A program made the translations under genes and the position numbers. A DNA stretch of 30,075 nucleotides from contig JAKCWW010002870.1 of assembly GCA_026260175.1 (NCBI GenBank), positions 21,161 to 51,235 on the forward strand, in the 5' to 3' direction. Below, one piece after another: positions 1 to 9,029 of this stretch. How positions within the stretch are numbered: the first letter of the stretch is position 1; each line of letters starts with the position of its first letter. This DNA comes from Reticulitermes lucifugus (taxonomy: Eukaryota; Arthropoda; Insecta; Blattodea; Rhinotermitidae). Below the pieces are notes generated by a model that did no database searches, was not told the origin of the DNA, and saw only the letters and a program-made list of their open reading frames with translations.

Positions 1-120
1 TCAGGATAGGGACAGGTGGAGGGCTGTTGTGAGTGCGGTAATGAACCTTCGGGTTCCATAAAATGCGGGGAATTTCTCCACTAGCTGTTAGCTTCCATGG
101 AGTTAGTCAGTGAAAATATG
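1..120 (+). pseudogene. 3' end of a LINE (non-LTR retrotransposon) ORF2 and its 3' UTR
   Basis: Bases 2-61 read as the last 19 codons of a LINE ORF2 ([19 protein letters not shown]) followed by TAA. The following bases have the short G-rich 3' UTR with an ACTAGCTG and GTTAGCTTC block. The same peptide and the same 3' UTR words appear on the minus strand at about 8600-8690, so both are copies of one family. Only the C-terminal tail downstream of the reverse transcriptase is in the window; the rest would lie to the left. It is a fragment and not a host gene. The 3' limit is approximate. Confidence 0.8.
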
Positions 121-199
121 CCAGGGCATCGAATATGCTTACGTGCCAAGGAAATTGGTTTCGCGTGTCACTTTTGGCACGCGTGCCATGGATTATGAA

Positions 200-385
200 T
201 TCCTGACCTAGGCTATGGGCTGGACGATTCGGGGTTCAATTCCCGGCAGGGAAAAGAGATTTCATCTCCCCCAAAAGGCCCAAACTGGCTCTGGGCCCCA
301 GCTAGCCTCCTATTCGATAGAAANGGTTTCTTTCCCCGGACGTAGAAAGGTCAGGGCGTGAAGCTGACCAGTCACCTCCAGCAAG
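200..385 (+). repeat. tRNA-derived SINE-like repeat
   Basis: A B-box-like motif of the RNA polymerase III promoter (GGTTCAATTCC, 233-243) sits in a tRNA-like context. A tail at about 350-379 (TCAGGGCGTGAAG and following) recurs at about 9956-9985. The single N at 324 is an unresolved base. Both ends are approximate, and I could not place an A box with confidence. Confidence 0.5.
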
Positions 386-690
386 GTAAAGGTAAAGTTA
401 ACCCTATAACATGCCATGAAGGTACAGATGGAGAGTAGAGGCATAGCTCTACTCTTTCTTTAACCTCGGCGCTAGATGGGGTTGGTGATTAACCCACGCT
501 CCGGCCGCTTTACCATCAGGAATGATACGTACCCATTGTACGGGAGGTTGGGTAGGCCTTAGGGCCGGTCTGGACGAGTGCGAAAAATCTCGACCCCACC
601 GGGATTCGATTCCCGGACCACTCACTACCTCCAGCAAGTGCTGAAATTAATAATGAGTGGAGCTACACCTCTACTCCTCCTCTAAACCTA
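386..690. repeat. Non-autonomous element with imperfect inverted ends
   Basis: The left end (about 429-480) and the right end (about 621-683) are imperfect inverted copies of about 50 bases, both built on GTAGAGG-nnTAGCTC-nACTC. A tRNA-like B box (GGGATTCGATTCCCGG) lies at about 599-614. A related copy in the same orientation is at about 16011-16200, and a partial copy lies at about 9900-10030. It could be a foldback element or a SINE dimer. Open frames here are incidental. Confidence 0.5.
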
Positions 691-1047
691 TTTTTACTCT
701 GACTTCAGTATTGTAATCGCGAACACTAAACAACGCAATGCCATGACGTGACTCGTTACAGGTCAACAGTTAAAATGAACCCCCTACACAAAAACACCTG
801 AAGGGAGCAGCAAACGGGATACATCACTATAAGAACAATTGGGGCTACTGGCACTGAAGGACAGCTTGTAAACAAACAAATAAATAAATACATATTCTAA
901 ACCCGTGGCCTAAATCGTAAGTATTCAAACGGACACAAATTGGGAACAACAGTGGCACACTGACATTTAGAACATAGGTTCAGGTTAAACCTGATAACAG
1001 GGGTAAAATCCAGAAACAGCTATTACGACCAAGTAAGATAAAACACT
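691..1047. other. Unannotated stretch
   Basis: No coding frame, RNA gene or clear repeat was recognised. There is a short (AAAT)n run at about 878-890. Confidence 0.5.
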
Positions 1048-1265
1048 GCCGATCCAGGTGGCCGTGAGGTCTGCGGCAGCTCGATGGCTGAGATTGCGGG
1101 CTCGAATCCCGCTGATGGCATATATGTTCGTCTGTTGTGTTTGTTGTGTGTTGTGCAGGTAGCGGCCTCTGCGACAAGCTGATCACTCGTTCAGAGGAGT
1201 CCTAGCAGGTGTGTCTGTACCTAATTGTGTGTAATCTAGAAACCTCAATAAAAAGGCTGCCTACG
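1048..1265 (+). repeat. tRNA-derived SINE, family S, plus copy
   Basis: It starts at GCCGATCC and carries a tRNA-like head with a clear B box (GGGCTCGAATCCCGC, about 1098-1112). The body contains GTTGTGTGTTGTGCAGGTAG, then a CCTCTGCGA to CAGAGGAGTCC block. The minus-strand sequence at 2118-2397 has the same start, B-box position and body blocks, so they are two copies of one SINE family. The sequence becomes A-rich at about 1248-1256 (AATAAAAAGG), which may be the 3' end. Confidence 0.7.
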
Positions 1266-2115
1266 CCCGACTTGGACTGTTGCGCCACAGAAAAAAAAAT
1301 ATATTAAACACTTAAAATTGACAGCACATAATCCCAACACGAAAAAAAAACGCAACACAAAGTGTACAGAACACCATACTGAAAGGTAAACGAAAAAGGA
1401 CAAAGATTATAACTGATGAATTTTAGTTCTTATATACATATTTACACACCAGAAGGTTAAGTCTAGATGTTAGCTTGTTTTAAAAAGGGATTATGAAATA
1501 CGATAGTTGGGCAAAACGCCTACGTGATGAATTTGTAGTCAGTTAGTTACAAATTATACAAAATTGGGTTGGAATACATTTGGTTACACAGACAGGGGAG
1601 GGATTTGAAAAACATGTGTCAAACAGTGACGATAGCCTAACGGTATTCAAAGACAATCGGAGAAATTAATTAAAGAAAAGAACTCTCTAGTCTCATACTG
1701 GAATATGAAACAAGAATGGGGAGACAAATAAACACAGATCAATACAATTCGAAAGAGAGAACTGAGTTAGCATGGTTTATACCGGAATTCGGAAAGAAGA
1801 AGTACAAGGAGAGATGCAGCAACAGATTCCCCCAGAATGTGATACCGTACCTGTATCACTGAAATGTAAAAATACATGGACAGAACAATTTTTGGATAAG
1901 TGGCTATACAATAAAATAATCAGCTGTTAACAGGATGAAAGAATTGATAAATTTAGGTAAATCTTTATACAAAGCAAAATTCAAGTGGCAAAATGAAGTA
2001 AAAACATGGTGCAATATGTAGAGGAAATGATGACGAATTACAAACAGAACTACTTTACCATATATAGTTACATTCATATATGTAAATGAAAATCAAGTAA
2101 TAAATTTGATTTGAT
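1266..2115. other. Unannotated AT-rich stretch
   Basis: No open frame of note, RNA gene or recognised repeat was found. If the exon at 2599-3111 starts a gene on the minus strand, this lies in its first intron. Confidence 0.5.
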
Positions 2116-2117
2116 AA

Positions 2118-2397
2118 GATAAAAAGAGGTGGTCTTACATCACCATGTAAAAGCCTAAACCCATTGTAGGTGTAGAGGGTGATTGTTGCCCTTGATCACA
2201 CTCATTGTCACACTCTCGGTAGGACTCCTCTGGACGTAGGATTGGCCCATCGCAGAGGTCTCTACCTGAACAACACACAACATTCACAAGGGACAAACAT
2301 CCATGCCCCCGGCGGGATTGGAACCCACAATCCCAGCAAGCGAACGGCGGCAGACAAACGCTTTAGACCGCACGTCCACTGGGATCGGCTGGTGTAA
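2118..2397 (-). repeat. tRNA-derived SINE, family S, minus copy
   Basis: On the minus strand it begins near 2389 with GCCGATCCC. It has an A-box-like GCGGTCTAAAGCG region and a B box (GTGGGTTCCAATCCCGCC, about 2309-2326). It then shares the GTTGTGTGTTGTTCAGGTAG and CAGAGGAGTCC blocks with the copy at 1048. It would lie inside the first intron of the M13-like gene, in the same orientation. The 3' limit is approximate. Confidence 0.7.
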
Positions 2398-2596
2398 TGG
2401 TGCGTGGATATTATTTATGACCGTTCCTACACGTGTCGGAAACAATACTGTAAAATGATGAACAAACAGCCGCAATTGATGGGGGAATCTGATTAATCTG
2501 AAGAAGAAAAAAGACAAGAGACGTGTAAAATAATTTAACGGAAAATTATTTTGGGACATGGCCCTTCAATATTTTCGTGTTGGCTGACGCTGACTG

Positions 2597-2598
2597 AC
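2597..2598 (-). other. Splice donor of the M13-like exon
   Basis: On the minus strand the sequence is CAG followed by GTCAGT. This is close to the donor consensus. It falls just where the reading frame changes from family-like (C-x4-C-LQASAQ) to unrelated residues. The intron is phase 0. Confidence 0.6.
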
Positions 2599-3111
2599 CT
2601 GAGCCGATGCCTGAAGACAAGCCGCCCTGGTGCACACGGGGAACAGATGAGCATGCGGAGTGCGGGGCCATGTAGCAGCCAGTGTGATGATAACGACAAG
2701 GAACACTATCAACAACACAATCACAACACCAGCAACAATAAGCCCAAGTCGGGACAAGCCACTTTTCTGCCGCAACTTTTCTTCCAACTGCGAAACAAAC
2801 CGTGGCGACTTCCTCGTATCTTCCGCACCTTTGGCTTTCCTCTTCTTATTCAAACTGTTATTTGACGAATGTAACTTCGATTTCACTTTTAGCGGAGCAC
2901 TGTCGATTTCATCGAGTGATTGTTGTACTTTGTTCTTGACAGGCAGACATGGGTCCATCTCCCCTGCTGCTGCTACTTCAGCATTGTCCGGCGATTCGGA
3001 TTCCCGCTCACGTTTCCCGTTCGCTAACGGTATATACACGTTGGCTTCTACCGTAGCCTTTCTCCCCTCGGAGTCTGAAGAGGCAGAACCGCTAGTGGGG
3101 CTCTCAGGCAT
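2599..3111 (-). CDS. First coding exon of a type II membrane protein, probably an M13 (neprilysin/ECE-like) metallopeptidase
   Basis: The exon encodes 171 residues and ends at a donor (CAG then GTCAGT; intron starts at 2598) in phase 0. The ATG at 3111 is preferred: an in-frame TGA stop lies two codons before a GTG at 3117, and there is an A at -3. Residues 1-120 are a hydrophilic, Ser/Lys/Glu-rich cytosolic tail with basic clusters (KKRKAK near 89-94) and several Ser-Pro sites. Residues about 122-147 form one strong transmembrane helix. The lumenal stretch then has Cys160-x4-Cys165 followed by LQASAQ, which matches the start of the M13 ectodomain, where the cysteine pair is followed by a helix. 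M13 enzymes are zinc endopeptidases that cleave small peptides at the cell surface. The HExxH site would be in later exons left of the window, so enzyme activity cannot be judged. Another type II membrane enzyme is possible. Confidence 0.6.
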
Positions 3112-3850
3112 ATTCACTCAACACTATTAAACACAATAATGAGGCAACTGAAGTGCTGGTTGTATCTACTGAATTTAATCCATAATATAACAGCGAATGT
3201 AACGGAAATAACTACTACTTGGCATCCAAAATAAGTAAATTTAAGTAGTTTGATGTTCTTCACAGTATAAAGTAAACATTAACTCTCTCACCTCCGGGGT
3301 ACAATAAATTAGCAACCTTATTACTCGACTGTAAAACTGATCACAATCAACAAACTGCGCTGTTGCACTACTGTTCCTTCAGTTAAAACTGCAGCAGTAA
3401 AAGACGGTAGTCTTCATTCGAAATGCGATTGCCATTATTGTACGACTTGAGATTAATCGCATTTGAATTGTGTATGCTTCGACTAAATCCACAAAACACA
3501 ATTAGCCACCTGGGAAATGACAGGGTTATGTTGCCATCGAACTGTGTAGAGTCCCACTAATGTTGCACTAGACATTAACAAGTATGCACATACGGCTAAA
3601 TTGTAAAAACGATTAAATAAACTTGCATCACTCTTTAATACATGATCTGGAAATAAAAACGTTTTACTTTAATCACGGCTACAAGCCTCGCATGACTGCT
3701 GTGTCCACAAATAATTGCGCGCCCTACCACCACGAACTTCCCGGCTTGCCTGCAGAGGCTTGTGTGACTGGTTTTTCGTCTTTACACCAGAGGTCACTTT
3801 GACTGGCGACAAGAAAGAAATGCGTATCTGTGCGCGCAGAATTTGTGCCT
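3112..3850 (-). promoter_or_regulatory. Probable 5' UTR and promoter region of the M13-like gene
   Basis: This lies directly upstream of the ATG on the minus strand. It has no coding frame. CpG dinucleotides are fairly frequent at about 3660-3840, including GCGCGC. No TATA box or start site can be fixed from sequence. The assignment rests on position only. Confidence 0.35.
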
Positions 3851-5270
3851 CTACAATCAGTCATCTCACGTCCACCTGACAACTCAATCTTTCATGTCTC
3901 GTGTTACTAATAACAGCAAGACACGTGGTGATGTGACAATGTTCTTTCTCACGATGCTCCTTCTGTCAGCGAAATGTAGTCACGATAAACGGCACGGTAT
4001 ACCCTTACATTCGAAGAGCAGGAGTTAATAACAGAAACAATCATTAACACTTACGTAATGGTGGGAATTCAAACATGAAAAGACCATTAAACACCATTAA
4101 TAAATAAACAGTTACTACATTAATACGAGTTCAAACGATACCTTCCACATCTTGAAGGTAATAGAAAAACACGTTCAATGTCCCCTTTGTAATGAAAGCA
4201 GCTGTGCAACGTACAAACCACAAGCACAAATCTACCAGGGACTACAATGCTTGCGTCACATGGTAGCACTGAACATCAGTTTTCATTCAAGCCGTCAGCA
4301 CACATTAAATTTAAAGAAAACAACAAAAACAAAAAAGAAATATGGCGGCCGTGTGAGCATCCAGGCAGCTGACTCTGACCTTCATTCACGGGACGGGCCA
4401 CCAAGCAACAGGTTTTGTCGAGATACCGAAGCCAAGCTGCGCCAACAAACAAGGGATGCACAAATTTTACCCAGAATGTAATCTCCCAAAATCACAAATC
4501 TGTTCGGTAACGAAAATAATTATCGCGAAGACAGGCTCACTCATTTCAATGTTCGTATGGAATAATGCAGTCAAGTAATGTGTGAACCAATCGGAGCGAT
4601 TTTTAACGCGCAAGCTAGGTTTGCGCTAATGCGGACGACATGTAATCTTAAAGCAGGCAGTTCGAATCTCGCAAATTTCTGTAGCTTTATTCAGACTTTT
4701 CAAGAGACTGCTGGGACGTTATCCTAAGCAGGTGACCACCGGCTTCTTCCTGTGTGTACGTACTTCCCACTGCAAACACACAATTACCGTTTCAGCTCGC
4801 ATTACACATTTCAGTCTGTTAAGAACAAGAGCGAGAAAGGAGGGTAGAGAAAACAGCATAGTGGAAAACTTTACAATTTGTAGCCGTCATTAACTACAGC
4901 ATTACGCCACTAGCGCGATAAAATGGAGGAAGATGAGGGACATGTAGAAAGCACACTAGAAATTATAAATGCACATACATATTTTCAATTCGTAATCTAA
5001 AAGGAAGAGACCATCTGGAAGAATTACGCGAAGATGAAAGGACAGATATTGACATGCAGCTTAAACAAACAGAATGAGGGCGTGGTCTGGATTAATCTGG
5101 CTCAGAATACAGTCAAGTGGAAGACACTTCTGAACCTTATTTATTGGTTAGCTGAGCGACTGCAAGTTTTGAAGGAATGAGTTAATTAAACAACGAACCA
5201 AACCCCGTCATACCTATACATTATCCTCCACTGATCCCGAATTAGAGGGGGTCATTTTTAAGCCAGTATA
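3851..5270. other. Non-coding stretch, with one possible SINE remnant
   Basis: No gene was recognised. A B-box-like GCAGTTCGAATCTCGC at about 4657-4672 may mark a tRNA-derived SINE remnant, with no convincing A box. Short open frames here show no family features. Confidence 0.4.
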
Positions 5271-5345
5271 TCCAGGGGCGTAGCTGGTCGATGGGGGGGG
5301 GGGCGAGGGATGTGGCCGCCACGGGCAGGAGAGCCCAAGGGGCGG
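5271..5345. repeat. Repeat fragment with a GGCGTAGCTGG start and a G run
   Basis: The words GGGGCGTAGCTGG, then a run of G and a GGCCGCC block, recur in altered form at about 10036-10090 (TGGCGTAGCTAGG to GCCGCCCC). Two copies in one window point to a dispersed repeat of unknown class. Confidence 0.4.
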
Positions 5346-5791
5346 CAACCTGAATATTTCAAAAGAAAAAAAATGATTTTCTGCTCTCAACAAATTTTAA
5401 ATTAAGACAAATGAAAGGAAATTCAATAAATAATTGTGTTTTTCTTAAATTTCGTAACTTCTATTAAGGGTGGCCATTGTTATTGCTCGTCCCAAGCGTC
5501 AGAAAATAAACCATAGAGTGGGCCCACAGTTTGTCACTTTTGTTCGATGTGGTGCAGTTCATAAAACCGCAAGGAAGAGCAGGTCTGTGCCTACTTTTGA
5601 ATGACTCTCAAAATTCGATTTTGTATTTGCATACATGGGCAGGGTTAACAGGTAATGCAGAATTGAAGTACAGCGTTCTACTCTTGCTGATTACAGGTCC
5701 AGGCTCGGCTGCGGGACGAAGACCAACAGCTTGATATTCGTTGGGCCCCGTCCAGACTGGGGCACTCTGCCCCAGCAACCGCGCGGGGTTT

Positions 5792-5898
5792 CAGTCTTCT
5801 GGGATACGACATTGGGTTCTTACGACATTTTGGAAGAGCGTGCTGCCTTCATCGGTAACAAATTACCAATCAACACGGCGTCATATCTCAGAAGACTG
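5792..5898. mobile_element. Short TIR element of 107 bp (family T)
   Basis: The ends are 19-base inverted repeats matching at 17 of 19 positions: left CAGTCTTCTGGGATACGAC (5792-5810), right its near reverse complement (5880-5898). The interior has a TTTTGGAAGAGCGTGCTGCC block that recurs at about 8514-8535. The same TCTTCTGGGAT end occurs at 16302, 27442 and, inverted, near 28710. It is non-autonomous and has no ORF. No target duplication was identified. Confidence 0.65.
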
Positions 5899-6220
5899 TA
5901 ATCTTAAACAACAATGCCGTGAAAACCTCAAGTCACACAAGGTGGTAAATATAATAACCGCTGTTCTTTAAAGAGCTAGCATATGAACACGCACTGACGT
6001 ACGACAAATATTTCTTTGCTCCTCTTGACTTACAACGATGCCTTCATGGCGGCGAACTAAATACTGTCACGTGCCAAGCAAATTAGTTTTGCTTCGTCTT
6101 ACCTGCTTTACACTAACCAACGTAACCTGTGCGAGTTTTTAGGCTTTCGCGGGAGTGTAGTTGAGGTCAGGATGTGACGCCGTGTCAGTGTGTGTTTGGT
6201 GTCCGCCTTGTCAAGACCAC
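5899..6220. other. Unannotated stretch
   Basis: No gene or recognised repeat was found between the TIR element and palindrome A. Confidence 0.4.
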
Positions 6221-6581
6221 TTACTGGTCTCAAAGTTTAAAAACTAACAGAATGCACTTCACTTTCACTTTAATATGTATTAATTAACCCCTACATATGT
6301 TTCGGTTTATGTAAACCATCCTCAGGGGGGTCAAAACTACGTTACATCACATCCAATGTTAATACAAGTTTAATGTTAAATAATTTAATAATTTTTGATA
6401 AAAGTTTAATAATTGGATGTGATGTAACGTAGTTTTGACCCCCCTGAGGATGGTTTACATAAACCGAAACATATGTAGGGGTTAATTAATACATATTAAA
6501 GTGAAAGTGAAGTGCATTTGTTGGTTTTTAAACTTTGAATCGTAAAATACACGGTGAGACTAACATAAAATTTACTGGTCT
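6221..6581. mobile_element. Palindromic element A with a 10-bp target-site duplication
   Basis: TTACTGGTCT occurs exactly at 6221-6230 and 6572-6581 and brackets the element (6231-6571). Inside, a left arm (6231-6357) and right arm (6412-6537) are near-perfect inverted copies of about 126 bases around a 54-base AT-rich spacer. After the right arm comes a single-copy tail (6538-6571) with CACGGTGA and AACATAAA, shared with element B. Each arm contains a conserved block (minus 6288-6330, plus 6439-6481) that resembles a hammerhead ribozyme. There is no ORF, so it is non-autonomous. The exact duplication shows it moved as one unit. Confidence 0.8.
6439..6481 (+). ncRNA. Hammerhead-ribozyme-like motif, right arm of element A
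   Basis: In order: CCCC helix I strand (part of the C run at 6439-6443), core CTGAGGA (6444-6450), an unpaired T (6451), helix II GGTTTACATAAACC (6452-6465), GAAA (6466-6469), self-complementary ACATATGT (6469-6476), A (6477) as the residue before the predicted cleavage, then GGGG (6478-6481), which pairs with the CCCC. This is the type I layout. The unpaired T before helix II is not canonical, so activity is unproven. The left arm carries the same motif on the minus strand (6288-6330). Confidence 0.45.
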
Positions 6582-6665
6582 TATTTGACACACCAAGCTG
6601 AGAAACACTGGGATGTATAAACCACGAAGATGGACGCAGCAGTTCACATATTGGCTAGTAAGAAT

Positions 6666-6985
6666 ATCTTTAGGGTCCAAATGCACTTATTTATTTAAAG
6701 AACACTAAAATATTCTTTAAAATATTAGATAAAAAACCCCTACATATGTTTCGGCTTATCGATAAGCCATCCTCAGGGGGTGTCACAACTGCTTGTTTTT
6801 AAAAACAAGCAGTTGTGACACCCCCTGAAGATGGCTTACCAATAAGCCGAAACATATGTAGGGGTTTTTTATCTAATTTTTAAAGAATATTTTAGTGTTC
6901 TTTAAATAAATAAGTGCATTTGGTTGGTGTAAAACAGTATTAATGTTCAAAAATGCACGGTGATATTAACATAAAGATCTTTAGG
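6666..6985. mobile_element. Palindromic element B with a 9-bp target-site duplication
   Basis: ATCTTTAGG occurs exactly at 6666-6674 and 6977-6985. The element (6675-6976) is an almost loopless palindrome: left arm about 6677-6800, right arm 6801-6923, meeting at GTTTTTAAAAAC. A single-copy tail (6924-6976) ends in CACGGTGATATTAACATAAA, like element A. The ends share GTGCATTTG-GTTGG words with elements A and C. The conserved hammerhead-like block is in both arms (minus 6737-6780, plus 6821-6864). There is no ORF. Such a palindrome would form a long hairpin when transcribed. Confidence 0.8.
6821..6864 (+). ncRNA. Hammerhead-ribozyme-like motif, right arm of element B
   Basis: CCCC (6821-6824) is followed by the core CTGAAGA (6825-6831), an unpaired T (6832), helix II GGCTTA-CCAA-TAAGCC (6833-6848), GAAA (6849-6852), self-complementary ACATATGT (6852-6859), A (6860) and GGGG (6861-6864), which pairs with CCCC. 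Helix II in the left-arm copy differs by compensating or loop changes (GGCTTA-TCGA-TAAGCC) and still pairs fully. The extra T before helix II is shared by all copies. Confidence 0.45.
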
Positions 6986-7124
6986 ATCCGTTTTCACAAT
7001 TCGGGCAAATGCAAAGAATAAGTGTTAAAATAAAATTGAGCAAGCCAGGAAAGCAACGTGAACATTACATACCTACTTTGGGGTAAATATATTTCATTAC
7101 ATACAAAGAAACAAACATTTTGCA

Positions 7125-7937
7125 CAGTGGTGGAAAGCACTGTAAGCTAGGTTGTGAAATTTGGACAGTGGATTACAGATTAAAGAAAAAGCTGTTAAGT
7201 ACAGAAATTGATTTTTGGAGAAGAGCTGCAAGAAAATCCAAAATATTAAAAGTAAGAAATGGAATCATTAGAGAAAAATGGAGTAACACAAACAATTCTG
7301 GAAATAATGCCAAACGTGTTAAAATTACATGGACATTTATTAGGCATGATAGATAATAGACGACTTCTATATTTTCCATCCCGTGCATTATAATTCAATT
7401 TCTGGAATATTAACCAACAAATGCACACAACTGTCATCAGATTCACAATAATATATTTAAAACATTAAACCCCTACATGTTTTGGACCTTACTGGTCCAT
7501 CATCAGTACATTAATTGTATAAAACAATTAACAATAATTAACAACTAATTAACAATAATTAACAACTAATTAACAACTAATTAACAGTATTGTTATAAAA
7601 CAATTAATTAATGATACTGTTAATTAATTGTTTATGCAATTAATGTACTGATGATGGACTAGTAAGGTCCAAAACATGTAGGGGTTTAATGTTTTAAATA
7701 TATTATTGTGAATCTAATGACAATTGTGTGCATTTGTTGGTTAATATTACAGAAGATAACAATGACCTAAGAAAATAGGCCTATTGAGCTTGTAGCCGGA
7801 AGCAAGAAGAAGAACAAGAAGAATACCCGGCAATGACGTGGGAAAGGGAAGTGGAAAGAATGATGAAGCAGAAGAATGTAACACCTGAAGACGCAGTAAA
7901 CCGGCAAATATGGCGAAAAGCAACTGACAACCAGTAA
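7125..7937 (+). pseudogene. C-terminal part of a LINE ORF2, split by element C
   Basis: Bases from about 7148 encode GCEIWTVDYRLKKKLLSTEIDFWRRAAR and a following RNGIIREKW block, the typical region downstream of the reverse transcriptase in insect LINEs. After a frameshift the reading continues as an LHGHLLGMIDNRRL block near 7320-7365. The frame is then broken by palindromic element C (7406-7748). The C-terminus resumes as TWEREVERMMKQKNVTPEDA and ends at TAA (7935-7937). The RT domain itself is missing, so the copy is 5'-truncated. Confidence 0.75.
7406..7748. mobile_element. Palindromic element C inserted in a LINE ORF
   Basis: Left arm (about 7406-7530) and right arm (about 7616-7748) are inverted copies. 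Both ends carry the CCAACAAATGCAC word shared with elements A and B. The spacer (about 7531-7615) is a tandem repeat of TTAACAATAATTAACAAC units. AATATT lies at both outer limits (7406-7411, 7743-7748) and may be a 6-bp target duplication, but it is a palindrome and so ambiguous. The hammerhead-like block (minus 7470-7506, plus 7648-7684) is decayed: GAAA has become AAAA and the helix I partner of GGGG is lost. Confidence 0.7.
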
Positions 7938-8021
7938 CCGGTGTAACACTGGAGAACTGTTATAGATACATAAAAAAATATTATAATTATTATTTGAGAC
8001 TTGGGGTTATCATGGCGGTGA

Positions 8022-8194
8022 ATGTTACGACTACGGTCTTCCGGGACATGAAGCCGTGTGGTCTGGTTTAGGAGGGGCCTGCTGCCTCTCGTCTTCAGGA
8101 TAGAGTTCTGAAGATGAATGCAGGTTTGTCCGAAACGTCGGTTCCTATCTATTATTACCAAACTGCATCACACCCTAGAAGACCGTAACATGAA
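8022..8194. mobile_element. Short TIR element with a CCGAAACGTCGG core (family T relative)
   Basis: The ends are imperfect inverted repeats: TACGGTCTTCCGGG (8032-8045) against CCCTAGAAGACCGTA (8173-8187), with ATGTTACG words further out on both sides. The interior holds CTGAAGA (8108-8114) and GAAACGTC (8132-8139), in the order seen in the palindromic elements, with ACGT as a short self-complementary helix. The helix II pairing is poor. There is no ORF. Confidence 0.5.
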
Positions 8195-8523
8195 TACTCT
8201 ACGGTCGCGATAACGTCAAAGCTCGTACAGGCTACCAGAAATCTTCCAGAGCGTTTCTCACCGCAGTGTTCAGCACGAACACCGCTAGGCGGTTTCACTC
8301 GGGTGAAACCAACGTAATGCAATGCGATGCTCACACGAGATGCTGCGCTGACAAACAGGTCTAAATTGGGACGGCGTCTGCACTTGTAATGTATGACTGT
8401 GCTTGCCTGCCACCGGCATTGTCCTCACAGTCTTTGCAATAGCAAACAAGATGACTGTGGCGGTTCTAGTATTCTGGGATAACACGTCCTGTACATTTAC
8501 ACATAGGTACGGACGTTTCGGAG

Positions 8524-9029
8524 GAGCTTGCTGCCCAACTAACTAAATAAATAAATAGTGCAGAGTCCTTCCTGAGAAGCTAACAGGTCTTCAGCTAGTC
8601 AAGAAATTCCCCCCATTTTATGGAACCCAAAGGTGAATTACCGCATTCACAAGCGCCCGCCACCTGTCCCTATCCTGAGCCAGGTCAACCCAGTTCATGC
8701 CCCCTAACCCACTTCTTGAAGATCCATTTTAATATTATCCTCCCATCTACGCCTGGGTCTTCCAAGTAGTCCCCTTCCCTCAGGTCTCCCCACCAAAACC
8801 CTGTATGCACTTCTCCTGTTTCCCATACGTGCCACATGCCCCGCCCATCTCATTATTCCTGATTTGATCACCCGAATAATATTTGGTGAGGAGTGCACTT
8901 CATAAAGCTCCTCGTTATGTAGTCTTCTCCACTCCCTCGTTACCTCGTCCCTCTCAGGCCCAAATATCTTCCTCAGCATCCTATTCTCAGACACCCTCAG
9001 CCTGTGTTTCTACCTCTGAGCTTGCTGCC
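8524..9029 (-). mobile_element. 5'-truncated LINE insertion with a 12-bp target-site duplication
   Basis: GAGCTTGCTGCC is repeated exactly at 8524-8535 and 9018-9029. Between them (8536-9017) on the minus strand lies a LINE 3' end. It has an RLRVSENRMLRKIFG start, a [13 protein letters not shown] segment, and [19 protein letters not shown], then a frameshift and a [12 protein letters not shown] tail, a stop, a 3' UTR, and a simple-repeat tail of TTTATTTATTTAGTTAGTT type. This is a classic target-primed, 5'-truncated copy. The family is the same as the fragment at 1-120. The target was another repeat: its flanks, read across the insertion, resemble the interior of the TIR element at 5792. Confidence 0.85.

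Noticed and set aside
1048..1120. A functional tRNA gene
   Set aside because: The tRNA-like head lacks a complete cloverleaf and continues into a SINE body shared with the copy at 2118-2397.
2660..3130. A 156-codon plus-strand frame opposite the M13-like exon
   Set aside because: It is the shadow of the minus-strand exon, which has the transmembrane helix, donor site and in-frame upstream stop.
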